Source: Candidatus Petromonas tenebris
GTDB lineage: Bacteria; Bacillota; Clostridia; Peptostreptococcales; Caminicellaceae
DNA: 64,000 nucleotides
Assembly (NCBI GenBank): GCA_014236755.1
Contig: JACCKY010000004.1
Span: 31,335-95,334, forward strand
Direction of reading: 5' to 3'
Shown: one piece after another, positions 16,637 through 25,371 of the stretch
How positions within the stretch are numbered: position 1 is the first letter of the stretch
Layout of the letters: every line of letters begins with the position of its first letter
Notes under the pieces: generated by a model
What the model saw: the letters and a program-made list of their open reading frames with translations, nothing else
Database searches by the model: none
Told to the model about the DNA's origin: nothing
Position numbers and translations under genes: made by a program

Positions 16637-18420
16637 AGATGGATATTGAAAATAAAATATTAATTCCATTTCTGATTTTAGTAATATTGCCAATAATTAT
16701 TTTGGGAATAGTGTCTTACTGGGGTGGATATCAGATATTAGTGAATAACCAGATTGAAAGTTATACGACCAGATTAAATGATATAGTATCATTTATTGAT
16801 ATATTAAACGAGCAGGTTGAAAAAAATTTTATTACTCGTGAAGATGCAAAAACAAAAATAATTAATCACTCTCAAATAGTAGGAAAGAAGGACCTATTTA
16901 TAATTGAAGGGAATAAATTAGTTTTTGATAATTTTAATAACAAGACATATTTACCGAAGGAGCTAATAAATAAAATCACAGAAAAAAAAGAGGGTACAAT
17001 CAAAAATAAAGATATAATTGTTATTTTAGATAATTATAATAAATGGGACTGGATCATAGGATATAAGGTAGCTAAGAATAAATTTACAGAGGATTTACTT
17101 GGAATTCAAAAATATACACTTCTTGTTGCAATAATCTTTTTAATATTTTCAGTTGAATCAACTATATTAGTTGCTCATAATATTTCAAAACCTATAAGAT
17201 CTCTGGCAGACAGATGCAACAATATATCCCTTGGAAACTTCAAAGGGAAGATACATATCCAAAGGCGAGATGAAATAGGTATACTAGCAAATGCATTTAA
17301 CAACATGCTGGACAAACTTCAGAATAGCACTGATAAACTGATAGAAATGAAAAAGTTCAATGAGGATATTCTTAGGAATATTTCTACTGGAATAATTACA
17401 ACTGATAAAGAAGGAAATATAAAGCTAATTAACGAAGCAGCAATAAAAATATTAGGGTATAAAGTGAAATGGCCTAACAAATCGGATTATATAATAAAAA
17501 CTTTATTAAATCAGTTAAAGACTACTATTGACACACAAAGAACAATACATAACATGTATGATTTTAAAAAAGAAAATAAGAGTAAAATGTATTTAGATGT
17601 GACAACTTCATTGCTAAAAACTGAGGAAGGTTATATCAATGGAGCTATCTGTAACTTTAATGATATAACCGAGAGGAAAAAAATTGAAAATAGAATGGAA
17701 AGGATGAATAGACTAGCTTCTCTAGGACAACTGGCTGCTGGCCTTGCCCATGAAATTAGGAATCCATTGGCTGGTATGAAGACAAGTGTACAGGTTTTAA
17801 AAAACAGATTAAAAAAAACTGTTTCTGAATCAACATTGGAGTTGTTTAGTGGTATACTTTATGAAATAGACAGGTTGAATAATCTAATAACAGAATTATT
17901 GGACTTTGCTAAACCTCATTTTCCAAAATGTGAAGTAGTCAATATTATGGAGATACTAAAGAGAGCCTTAGATTTAACGAGAAAGGCCATGGATGAAAAA
18001 AGTATAAAGACTGATATTATGGTAAAGGCTACAGATTTAATAGTCTTTGTTGACAAGGCTCAAATTGAACAGGTATTTTTAAATATTATAACTAATGCAG
18101 TAAGAGCCATGGATTTGCAAGGAACTTTAAATATAATAATCGATGACCATTATGATCAAAAGAATGATTTTTTAATCATAGAGTTTAGGGATAATGGCTG
18201 CGGAATTAATCAAGAGAATATCGAAAAAATATTTGATCCTTTCTTTACTACTGATTCACAGGGGACTGGATTAGGGCTATCAGTTGTTCATAATCTGATA
18301 GCAGAGAATAATGGAGAAATCGAAGTGGAGAGCTCTGTAGGCGTAGGAACATCTTTTAAAATAAAACTTCCGATGAGTGTAGGTGGACTGTATGAAGAAA
18401 AAAATACTTATAATAGATGA
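16633..18420 (+). CDS. Membrane sensor histidine kinase with HAMP and PAS domains
   Basis: 595 residues. Transmembrane helix at about 9-29, an extracytoplasmic sensor of some 130 residues, a second helix at about 160-182, HAMP to about 240, a PAS domain (about 245-350), and a HisKA/HATPase core. The phosphoacceptor is His373 in GLAHEIRNPLAG; the ATP-binding boxes are NIITNAVRAM, DNGCGI and GTGLGLSVVHN. This NtrB-like layout pairs with the NtrC-type regulator that follows with a 29-bp overlap. Its ATGA start overlaps the symporter stop, consistent with a symporter-linked sensing unit. Confidence 0.9.
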   Translation: MKMDIENKILIPFLILVILPIIILGIVSYWGGYQILVNNQIESYTTRLNDIVSFIDILNEQVEKNFITREDAKTKIINHSQIVGKKDLFIIEGNKLVFDNFNNKTYLPKELINKITEKKEGTIKNKDIIVILDNYNKWDWIIGYKVAKNKFTEDLLGIQKYTLLVAIIFLIFSVESTILVAHNISKPIRSLADRCNNISLGNFKGKIHIQRRDEIGILANAFNNMLDKLQNSTDKLIEMKKFNEDILRNISTGIITTDKEGNIKLINEAAIKILGYKVKWPNKSDYIIKTLLNQLKTTIDTQRTIHNMYDFKKENKSKMYLDVTTSLLKTEEGYINGAICNFNDITERKKIENRMERMNRLASLGQLAAGLAHEIRNPLAGMKTSVQVLKNRLKKTVSESTLELFSGILYEIDRLNNLITELLDFAKPHFPKCEVVNIMEILKRALDLTRKAMDEKSIKTDIMVKATDLIVFVDKAQIEQVFLNIITNAVRAMDLQGTLNIIIDDHYDQKNDFLIIEFRDNGCGINQENIEKIFDPFFTTDSQGTGLGLSVVHNLIAENNGEIEVESSVGVGTSFKIKLPMSVGGLYEEKNTYNR

Positions 18421-19783
18421 TGAAAAAATCATCTGTATGTCTTTAAAAGAAGGACTAACAGATTTGGGTTATTCGGTAGATACTGCCTTAAATGCGGCAG
18501 GAGGGCTTAATAAAGTTATTGGATTTAAGCCCCACGTTATATTTCTTGATATGAGATTATCAGAAGAAAGCGGACTGGAGCTTATAAAAAAAATTAAGGA
18601 AATTGACAAGGATAATGAGGTAGTGATTATGACAGCCTACGGAGATGTAGAAACAGCAGTTACTGCCATGAAAAATGGTGCATTTGATTATATAAAAAAG
18701 CCCTTTGATCTTGAAGAAATAGATATAACTATTTCAAAGGCGTTTGAAAATTTAAATATGAAAAAGAAGCTTTATTTACTTGAAAAAGAAAAAGAGGTTA
18801 ACAATGAAAGTATAATAGGAAATCACCCTAGTATGAATGAAATTTTAAAAAAAATAGATATTTTGGCTGCTAATGATAAAGTAACGGTATTGATAAGAGG
18901 AGAAACGGGAACTGGTAAGGAGCTGGTAGCGGAAGCCATACATAAAGGTAGCATCAGGAGAGATGCACCTATGCTTAAAATAAATTGTGGAGCAATACCC
19001 CAGCAACTTGTAGAGAGTGAATTGTTTGGATTTGAAAAAAATGCCTTTACGGGTGCAAAATCTAGAAAAAAGGGTCTATTTGAAATTGCTGATGGAGGAA
19101 CAATTTTTTTAGACGAGATAGGAGAAATTTCTATAGATGTACAGACAAAACTTTTAAGATTTCTCGAAGAAAGAAAATTTAAAAGAGTAGGCGGCCTTAA
19201 GGACATAGAGGTGGATGTTAGGATTATTGCGGCCACAAATAAGGATTTAGAAGAAGCTGTGAAAACAAAGGAGTTTAGACAGGATTTATATTACAGGCTA
19301 AATGTAGTTCCAATAAATCTGCCGCCCCTTAGAAATAGAGGCACGGATATTCTGTTGCTTGCAGATTATTATCTAGATAGTTTTAATAAAAAATTTAATA
19401 AAAGCATTAAAGGTTTTACAAAAGAAGCTAAAAATAAACTGCTTGTTTATAGTTGGCCGGGAAATATAAGAGAATTGAAAAATATTATTGAGAGAATTGT
19501 AATTTTACACAAGAAAAAATATATAGATTTTTATCATATACCAATAGAAATTAATAGTAAGAATGAGAATAAAAAAATTAATGTAGCCGATAAAGATCAT
19601 ATTGAGAAAAAAATTGTAGCTGGTAATTTTTCGTTAGAAGCTGAATTAGAAAGTATAGAAAGAAAATATATAAAAATTGCTTTAGAAAAAACAAATAATA
19701 ATTATACTCAAGCCTCCAAATTATTAGGGATAAGTAGATTTGCACTAAAAAGAAGGATAGAGAAATATTTTGAAAAACAGTGA
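18392..19783 (+). CDS. Sigma-54-dependent response regulator, NtrC family
   Basis: 463 residues: receiver domain (phosphoacceptor Asp53 in FLDMRLSEESG), AAA+ domain with Walker A GETGTGKEL and Walker B GGTIFLDEIGE, and a C-terminal Fis-type helix-turn-helix (NNYTQASKLLGISRFALKRR). The sigma-54 contact loop reads NAFTGA instead of the standard GAFTGA. The ATG at 18392 is chosen because AGGTGG lies just before it; a GTG three codons upstream is possible. A matching -24/-12 promoter occurs downstream at 19900-19915, so the likely target is the 5-oxoproline operon. Confidence 0.93.
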   Translation: MKKKILIIDDEKIICMSLKEGLTDLGYSVDTALNAAGGLNKVIGFKPHVIFLDMRLSEESGLELIKKIKEIDKDNEVVIMTAYGDVETAVTAMKNGAFDYIKKPFDLEEIDITISKAFENLNMKKKLYLLEKEKEVNNESIIGNHPSMNEILKKIDILAANDKVTVLIRGETGTGKELVAEAIHKGSIRRDAPMLKINCGAIPQQLVESELFGFEKNAFTGAKSRKKGLFEIADGGTIFLDEIGEISIDVQTKLLRFLEERKFKRVGGLKDIEVDVRIIAATNKDLEEAVKTKEFRQDLYYRLNVVPINLPPLRNRGTDILLLADYYLDSFNKKFNKSIKGFTKEAKNKLLVYSWPGNIRELKNIIERIVILHKKKYIDFYHIPIEINSKNENKKINVADKDHIEKKIVAGNFSLEAELESIERKYIKIALEKTNNNYTQASKLLGISRFALKRRIEKYFEKQ

Positions 19784-19840
19784 GCGATTTTGCACGTTTG
19801 TTGCAAAACCGCTCATTTTTATTGAGCAAAACTGCACAGC
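19781..19840 (+). promoter_or_regulatory. Dyad after the NtrC gene: terminator and/or activator-binding site
   Basis: TGAGCGATTTTGCA and TTGCAAAACCGCTCA form an interrupted stem that begins at the regulator's own stop codon and is followed by TTTTTATT. A further GAGCAAAACTGCA occurs at 19824-19836. The position 65-120 bases upstream of the -24/-12 promoter and the repeated TGCA half-sites fit an enhancer-like activator site. A terminator role fits equally well; both may apply. Confidence 0.55.
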
Positions 19841-19899
19841 TATATGAAATAATATTTTCAAACACATGCAAAATACAGAAAATTCATTCAGAAACATAT

Positions 19900-19915
19900 T
19901 GGCATACTTCTTGCT
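19900..19915 (+). promoter_or_regulatory. Sigma-54 (-24/-12) promoter
   Basis: TGGCATACTTCTTGCT matches the TGGCAYR-N4-TTGCW consensus with correct GG-to-GC spacing, 51 bases before the Nramp-like gene. It lies directly downstream of a gene for an NtrC-type activator. Confidence 0.85.
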
Positions 19916-19965
19916 CTACTTATTATATAAGCAACATAAATAAAAATAATTAAAGGAGGATTTGT

Positions 19966-21204
19966 ATGGAACAAACAACTAGAAAAAAGAAAGGATTTGT
20001 AGAAAAACTTAAAACAATAGGTCCGGCGGCCATTGTTACCGCAGCGTTTATTGGCCCTGGAACGGTAACAACTTCTTCATTGGCAGGAGCAAACTTTGGT
20101 TATGCGCTTATTTGGGCTATGGTATTTTCGATTTTTGCAACAATTGTACTACAGGAGATGTCTGCCAGATTGGGTATTGTCAGCAGAATGGGACTTGGGG
20201 AGGCATTAAGGGAACAATTCGAAAATCCCATTGCAAAATATACAAGCATAATCTTGGTAATATCAGCCATAGGCATAGGTTGTGCAGCATATGAAACGGG
20301 TAACATACTTGGAGGAGCCTTAGGTCTTGAAGCTATAACGGGAATACCGATGAATGTTTGGGGACCATTAATGGGAATAGGAGCATTTTTATTACTATAT
20401 ACGGGCAGTTATAAAATTGTTGAGAAAGTTCTTGTTGGACTAGTAGTGCTTATGAGTCTAACGTTTATAACTACTGCAGTTATCATATCACCTAATTGGG
20501 GAGCAATTATTAAGGGTATGTTTATTCCTTCAATTCCAAAGGGCTCAGTATTTATAGTTATGGCTTTAGTAGGAACTACTGTTGTTCCATATAATCTTTT
20601 TTTACACGCATCGGCTGTACAGGAAAGATGGAAGGACGCTAGTGGGTTAAAGGAATCAAGAAGTGATATACTTGTTTCAATAATACTTGGTGGACTTATA
20701 TCTATATCAATAATCATTACTGCATCTGCTGCATTTTTTGGGACAGGATTAGCAATTAAAAGTGCCGGCGATATGGCGAAGCAGTTGGAGCCTTTACTGG
20801 GCCGGTGGGCAAAATATTTCTTTGCATTTGGGCTATTTTCAGCTGGTTTATCTTCATCTATAACTGCACCTTTAGCTGCTGCCTATGCTACAGCAGGAGC
20901 ATTAGGATGGAAAAGAGATTTGAAGGATAAGAAGTTTAAAACAATATGGATGATTGTATTAGCAGTGGGTATAGTATTTTCAGGAATAGGGCTAAAGCCT
21001 ATATCAGCTATTATTTTTGCTCAGGCTGCAAATGGTATACTACTTCCTATAGTTGCAATATTCTTATTATATGTAATGAATAACAAGCAAAGACTTGGCC
21101 AATACGTCAATAGGGGAATTACTAATGTGTTAGGCGGAATAGTTGTACTCGTGGCAATTGGATTGGGATTAAGAAGCATTCTTAAGGTATTGGGTATAAT
21201 GTAA
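19966..21204 (+). CDS. Nramp-family transporter lacking the canonical metal ligands
   Basis: 412-residue, 11-helix LeuT-fold transporter. The alignable TM1 region reads AFIGPGTVTTSSLAG where true Nramp metal transporters have DPGN, and TM6 reads VGTTVVPYNLFLHAS where they have MPH. Thus the metal-coordinating Asp, Asn and Met are Gly, Thr and Val. It leads an operon for 5-oxoproline catabolism, so import of 5-oxoproline or a related acid is more likely than metal uptake (inference). Annotation pipelines will call it a divalent metal transporter. AAAGGAGG ribosome-binding site. Confidence 0.88.
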   Translation: MEQTTRKKKGFVEKLKTIGPAAIVTAAFIGPGTVTTSSLAGANFGYALIWAMVFSIFATIVLQEMSARLGIVSRMGLGEALREQFENPIAKYTSIILVISAIGIGCAAYETGNILGGALGLEAITGIPMNVWGPLMGIGAFLLLYTGSYKIVEKVLVGLVVLMSLTFITTAVIISPNWGAIIKGMFIPSIPKGSVFIVMALVGTTVVPYNLFLHASAVQERWKDASGLKESRSDILVSIILGGLISISIIITASAAFFGTGLAIKSAGDMAKQLEPLLGRWAKYFFAFGLFSAGLSSSITAPLAAAYATAGALGWKRDLKDKKFKTIWMIVLAVGIVFSGIGLKPISAIIFAQAANGILLPIVAIFLLYVMNNKQRLGQYVNRGITNVLGGIVVLVAIGLGLRSILKVLGIM

Positions 21205-21211
21205 AATTCAA

Positions 21212-21243
21212 ATAGCCGGAGGAGGGAAAATCCTCCGGTTATC
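21212..21243 (+). other. Intra-operon hairpin between the Nramp-like and ycsI genes
   Basis: ATAGCCGGAGGA / TCCTCCGGTTAT stem, very GC-rich for this genome, with a seven-base loop and no T-tract. It may be an RNA processing or stability element giving differential expression inside the operon. Part of it can also occlude a GGAGGAGGG Shine-Dalgarno-like run. Confidence 0.6.
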
Positions 21244-21275
21244 CATAAAAATTTAAAAGTAGGAGCGAGTAAATA

Positions 21276-22067
21276 ATGAAAAATCTTACCTTAGCTAAAC
21301 CTTTTGAAGTGCGTGAATATATAAGAAAAGGAGAAATTCAAAAACCTACGGCTGGGATGTGTAGAGGTTATGCTCAGGGAAATCTAGTGGTTTTACCAAA
21401 AGAGTTAGCGTATGATTTCTTATTGTTTGCCCAGAGGAATCCTAAACCTTGTCCTGTTTTGGAAGTTACGGATGTAGGATCTACAGAGTTTAAAACTATT
21501 GCACCAGGTTCTAATATAACTACAGATATTCCTAAATATAGGGTTTATAAAAAGGGAATTTTAGAAGGAGAGTATACGGATATAAAGTCCTTTTGGAAAG
21601 AAGACTTTATAGCTTTTATGCTAGGCTGCAGCTTTACTTTTGAGTCAGCTTTAATTGAAGAAGGAATTGGAGTAAGACATATAGAATGTGGAAGTAATGT
21701 ACCTATGTATATTACAAATATAAAATGTAAACCGGCAGGTAAATTTTTTGGACCAATGGTAGTAAGCATGAGACCTATACCGTTAAATAAAGTAGTTAAG
21801 GTAGTTCAGATAACCTCTAGATATCCAGATGTCCATGGAGCTCCGGTACATATAGGTGACCCTGGACTGATAGGAATAAAGGACATAGACATACCTGACT
21901 TTGGAGATCCAGTGGAAATAAAGGATGATGAAATTCCTGTGTTTTGGGCATGTGGAGTAACGCCTCAAGCGGTGGCAATGAAAGTAAAGCCGGAAATAAT
22001 GATTACCCATGCTCCAGGACATATGTTTATTACAGATATAAAAAACCATGAATTGGCAGTATTTTAA
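21276..22067 (+). CDS. YcsI/DUF1445 putative hydro-lyase (D-glutamate cyclase-like)
   Basis: 263-residue protein of the DUF1445 family, as found next to ycsF/kipI/kipA in Bacillus subtilis. Conserved stretches are AGMCRGYAQGNLVVLP near residue 27, APGSNITTDIPKYRVY near 76, MLGCSFTFESALIEEGI, CKPAGKFFGPMVVSMRP and ITHAPGHMFITD at the C terminus. The eukaryotic D-glutamate cyclase that forms 5-oxo-D-proline belongs to the same family, which suits an operon that degrades 5-oxoproline. Exact activity here is not established. Confidence 0.82.
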   Translation: MKNLTLAKPFEVREYIRKGEIQKPTAGMCRGYAQGNLVVLPKELAYDFLLFAQRNPKPCPVLEVTDVGSTEFKTIAPGSNITTDIPKYRVYKKGILEGEYTDIKSFWKEDFIAFMLGCSFTFESALIEEGIGVRHIECGSNVPMYITNIKCKPAGKFFGPMVVSMRPIPLNKVVKVVQITSRYPDVHGAPVHIGDPGLIGIKDIDIPDFGDPVEIKDDEIPVFWACGVTPQAVAMKVKPEIMITHAPGHMFITDIKNHELAVF

Positions 22068-22212
22068 TTATATACAGATAAACAAATTTTGAATTATTTA
22101 TAGCCTATGAGAATTCTTCAAGTTGATGTGAAGTGTGTTGTTTAATTTACAAAAATAAGCGAAAAAACATATATTGCAAAATTGCTTAGAAGCGAAGGAT
22201 GGAGAAGGGAGA

Positions 22213-22989
22213 ATGAAAATGTATTCAGTTGATTTGAATTGTGACCTTGGAGAAAGCTTTGGTAGATATACTCTTGGAAATGATGAAAGGGTTTTAGACT
22301 ATGTTACTTCGGTAAATATTGCCTGTGGTTTTCACGCTGGTGATCCTGTAGTCATGGAAAAAACAGTTAAAATGGCCTTGGAGAAGGGAGTTGCCATAGG
22401 AGCCCATCCGGGATATCCCGACCTAATGGGGTTTGGAAGAAGAAATATGGACATTAGTATTGAAGAAGCAAGGGCGTATATTATTTATCAGGTTGGAGCA
22501 CTAAAATCCTTTGTAGAAGCATACGGAGGGAAGCTTCAGCATGTAAAACCACATGGAGCATTATATAATACAGCTGCAAAGAACTATGAGCTTGCTAGGG
22601 CCTTAACAGAAGCTGTATATGATATTGATAGTGAACTTATCTTTGTGGCATTATCAAATTCAATAGCGGTTAAGGCTGCAAAGGATACAGGTCTTAGAGT
22701 TGCCAATGAAGTATTTGCCGACAGAGCATATAATAAGGATGGAACGTTGGTGTCTAGAAAAGTTGAGGGTTCAGTTATACATGACACCGAGTTATGCAAA
22801 CATAGGGTTCAGCGTATGATAAAGGAAGGAAAAGTGGCTACTATGTACGGTGAAGATATAGATATAAAGGCAGACAGTATATGTATTCACGGCGATAATG
22901 TCAAGGCACTGGAATTTGCTCAAGGCTTAAGAGAAAGTCTTCTGAAAGAAGAAATAAAACTTGAACCCCTAGATGCTAAATACAAATAA
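22213..22989 (+). CDS. pxpA: 5-oxoprolinase subunit A (PxpA, LamB/YcsF family)
   Basis: Part of the ATP-dependent bacterial 5-oxoprolinase PxpABC that opens 5-oxo-L-proline to glutamate. The 258-residue protein has the hallmark [12 protein letters not shown] at its N terminus, [23 protein letters not shown] and [10 protein letters not shown]. The ATG at 22213 has GGAG eight bases upstream; the next ATG, six bases on, is equally acceptable, while an upstream in-frame extension lacks family similarity. It lies between ycsI and pxpB in the operon. Confidence 0.93.
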   Translation: MKMYSVDLNCDLGESFGRYTLGNDERVLDYVTSVNIACGFHAGDPVVMEKTVKMALEKGVAIGAHPGYPDLMGFGRRNMDISIEEARAYIIYQVGALKSFVEAYGGKLQHVKPHGALYNTAAKNYELARALTEAVYDIDSELIFVALSNSIAVKAAKDTGLRVANEVFADRAYNKDGTLVSRKVEGSVIHDTELCKHRVQRMIKEGKVATMYGEDIDIKADSICIHGDNVKALEFAQGLRESLLKEEIKLEPLDAKYK

Positions 22990-23127
22990 TAAATCTTACT
23001 CTTTTCTTATTATTTCTATTTATTAGAATTGGAATTGGGTTGTCTATATTAGTGAAAAAAATCAGATTTTTATCTGTCACTATGGGTTAGAAGCAATAGT
23101 AATTCTTTCAGAAAGGACTGCATATAT

Positions 23128-23874
23128 ATGTACGAAAAATATAGATATTTACCATCAGGAGACAATGGAATAATTATAGAGATAGGTAGCAAAATCTCTG
23201 AAGAGATAAATGGAAAGGTTAGGGGCTTAACTTTATGTATTGAGAATGAGAAACCGGAAGGAGTTCTGGAAATAATTCCAACATACACTTCAATCCTCAT
23301 AATATACGATCCAGTAATTGTATCCTATTATGATTTATTAAAAAAACTGAAAGAAATAGAGAAGAGAATGAAGGAAATAACTCTTCCAGCTCCAGAGGTA
23401 GTTCATATACCTACCTGTTATGGAGGAGAATATGGTATGGATTTGGAGTATGTGGCAGAATATAATGAATTAAGGCCTGAAGAAGTTATAAAGATACATA
23501 GTGAAAGGCAATATCTCGTTTATATGCTTGGGTTTACTCCCGGATTTCCCTATCTAGGTGGGATGTCAAAAAAAATTGCTACACCTCGTCTTGAATCTCC
23601 AAGGGAGAAAATCCTTGGTGGTTCAGTTGGTATAGCTGGAAACCAAACAGGTATATATCCGATTGACAGTCCGGGAGGCTGGAGAATAATAGGCAGAACT
23701 CCATTAAATTTTTTTGACCCATCCAAAAATCCACCGGTGCTGTTAAAGGCAGGCCAATATATAAAATTTGACCCTATTGACAAGGAAGAATATGAACTAA
23801 TAAAAAAACAAGTGGAAAGAAAAGAATATACAGTCAAAAAGTCCCGATTGAAAAGGGGTGACTTCAATGAGTAG
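23128..23874 (+). CDS. pxpB: 5-oxoprolinase subunit B (PxpB, KipI-like)
   Basis: 248-residue allophanate hydrolase subunit 1-type protein. Family motifs are YLPSGDNGIIIEIG at the N terminus, YMLGFTPGFPYLGG near residue 135, GSVGIAGNQTGIYP near 170 and SPGGWRIIGRTP near 185. In Bacillus the homologue KipI was first known as an inhibitor of kinase KinA; the metabolic role is in the PxpABC complex. Its 3' end overlaps pxpC by eight bases. Confidence 0.93.
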   Translation: MYEKYRYLPSGDNGIIIEIGSKISEEINGKVRGLTLCIENEKPEGVLEIIPTYTSILIIYDPVIVSYYDLLKKLKEIEKRMKEITLPAPEVVHIPTCYGGEYGMDLEYVAEYNELRPEEVIKIHSERQYLVYMLGFTPGFPYLGGMSKKIATPRLESPREKILGGSVGIAGNQTGIYPIDSPGGWRIIGRTPLNFFDPSKNPPVLLKAGQYIKFDPIDKEEYELIKKQVERKEYTVKKSRLKRGDFNE

Positions 23875-24910
23875 CTTAAAAATCATAAATTCTGGACTAT
23901 TAACTACCATCCAGGATTATGGGAGAGTTGGATACGGTCAGTATGGAGTTCCTGCGGCAGGAGTAATGGATAGACTGGCTATGCAATTGGCAAATATTCT
24001 TGTAGATAATGACAGGTATGAAGCCGTGCTTGAAATGACCATGATGGGACTAAGCTTTAAAGCAGATGGGAATATGGCTATTGCCATAACTGGAGCTGAT
24101 ATGTTTCCAACTGTAAATGGAAAGAAAGTTAATCTGTATGAAACTATATACTTAAATAATGGTGATATATTAGAATGCTCTTATGCCCAAAGTGGCTGCA
24201 GAGCTTATTTAGCTGTAGCTGGAGGTTTTGATCTTCCGAAGGTTATGGGAAGTAAATCCACATATTTAAGGGGCAAAATAGGGGGATTAAATGGGAATAA
24301 GATTCAAAAAGGTGATATATTAAAAATAAATCCTAAGAACGGTAAGGAATATTTTGGGATTAGGAAAATTCCTGAGGATATGATACCTAGATACAAAAAT
24401 GAAATTACGGCTAGAGTCATATTAGGACCAGAGGTTGATTATTTTACTAAGAACGGGATGGAAACTTTTCTTAGTAGCGAATATGTTTTAACTGATCAAT
24501 GTGACAGAATGGGATATAGACTTGAGGGACCAAGAATTGAACATGAAAAGGGATCAGATATTATTTCAAATGGAATAAATTTCGGTGCAATTCAGATTCC
24601 CGGTCATGGATGCCCTATTATTATGATGGCAGATAGACAGACTACTGGGGGTTATACAAAAATAGCAAACGTAATAACAGTAGATTTACCCTTTCTAGCT
24701 CAATTAAAACCGGGAGATAGGGTTAAATTTGAAAAAATAGATATTGAAGAAGCCCAAAACTTGATAAAAAAGCAGGAAAAGAACTTATTGAATCTGATAA
24801 ATGATTTTAAGACGAGTCTTATTAATACAGTAGGGACAATGAGAAATTTCAAAATAAATGTTAATGGCAAAAAATACAATTTATCCGTCCAAGAAATAAA
24901 AGAATCATAA
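23867..24910 (+). CDS. pxpC: 5-oxoprolinase subunit C (PxpC, KipA-like) with a biotin-carrier-like tail
   Basis: 347-residue allophanate hydrolase subunit 2-type protein, often annotated as biotin-dependent carboxyltransferase. Motifs: GLLTTIQDYGRVGYGQYGVP at the N terminus, ITGADMFPTVNG, VAGGFDLPKVMGSKSTYL and IMMADRQTTGGYTKIA. After the family's usual end there is an extension, residues 325-347 (MRNFKINVNGKKYNLSVQEI), resembling the first two strands of a biotin carboxyl carrier domain, which then stops without the MKM biotinylation motif. Start 23867 is preferred over a GTG nine bases upstream because AGGGG is eight bases before it. Ends the operon. Confidence 0.92.
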   Translation: MSSLKIINSGLLTTIQDYGRVGYGQYGVPAAGVMDRLAMQLANILVDNDRYEAVLEMTMMGLSFKADGNMAIAITGADMFPTVNGKKVNLYETIYLNNGDILECSYAQSGCRAYLAVAGGFDLPKVMGSKSTYLRGKIGGLNGNKIQKGDILKINPKNGKEYFGIRKIPEDMIPRYKNEITARVILGPEVDYFTKNGMETFLSSEYVLTDQCDRMGYRLEGPRIEHEKGSDIISNGINFGAIQIPGHGCPIIMMADRQTTGGYTKIANVITVDLPFLAQLKPGDRVKFEKIDIEEAQNLIKKQEKNLLNLINDFKTSLINTVGTMRNFKINVNGKKYNLSVQEIKES

Positions 24911-24938
24911 TTTTTAGGCCTTGGATTTCAACTTACCT

Positions 24939-24980
24939 TCCCTTTATGGAGTACTTACCCGTAAAGGGATTTTATTTTTG
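24939..24980 (+). terminator. Terminator of the 5-oxoproline operon
   Basis: TCCCTTTA / TAAAGGGA stem followed by TTTTATTTTTG. Confidence 0.85.
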
Positions 24981-24984
24981 CATA

Positions 24985-25198
24985 GGAATTCAAACATTTT
25001 TTGAAAAAAATTGCAGGTATAAAGCAAAGTAAATTCAAGCCATGCAAGAAATTACAAACTTTTACCAGTTAAATATTAAAAAGGCTAACAGCTAACTGCT
25101 GACCGCTTATGGCAAAAAGGTGACGGGCCGCAAGAAAGACCCTAAAGAACGACTAGGATTTGCCAAGAGCCAAGAGCTAAGAACTAAGAGCTAATCAG
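24985..25198 (+). repeat. Structured intergenic repeat, copy 1
   Basis: A 214-base block almost identical to 57339-57548. The conserved core contains a TGGCAAA / TTTGCCA stem (25110-25116 with 25159-25165) enclosing GGG/CCC and CCTA/TAGG pairings, preceded by GGCTAACAGCTAACTGCTGACC and followed by degenerate AAGAGCTAAGAACTAAGAGCTAA repeats split here for length. I cannot match it to a known riboswitch. No open reading frame. Both copies lie upstream of plus-strand genes but those genes are unrelated. Confidence 0.75.
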
Positions 25199-25371
25199 AT
25201 AGATTTTTTATTGGCTTGCTCGTTTTGAATATATTAATTAAAAAATGTTCAAAAAATATGATATTATTAAAAGAAATAATAATAAATAATCTGATTTTTT
25301 AGAAAATGGTCATCTATTATTACTATCTTAATAAGTTTGGTTGTGAAATTCTAAATATGGGAGTAAGAAAA

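Noticed and set aside
25101..25170. Core of the 24985/57339 repeat as a c-di-GMP (GEMM) riboswitch
   Set aside because: GGCAAA and TTTGCCA ends look suggestive but the conserved GEMM core (ACGCAAAG and the tetraloop receptor) is absent.
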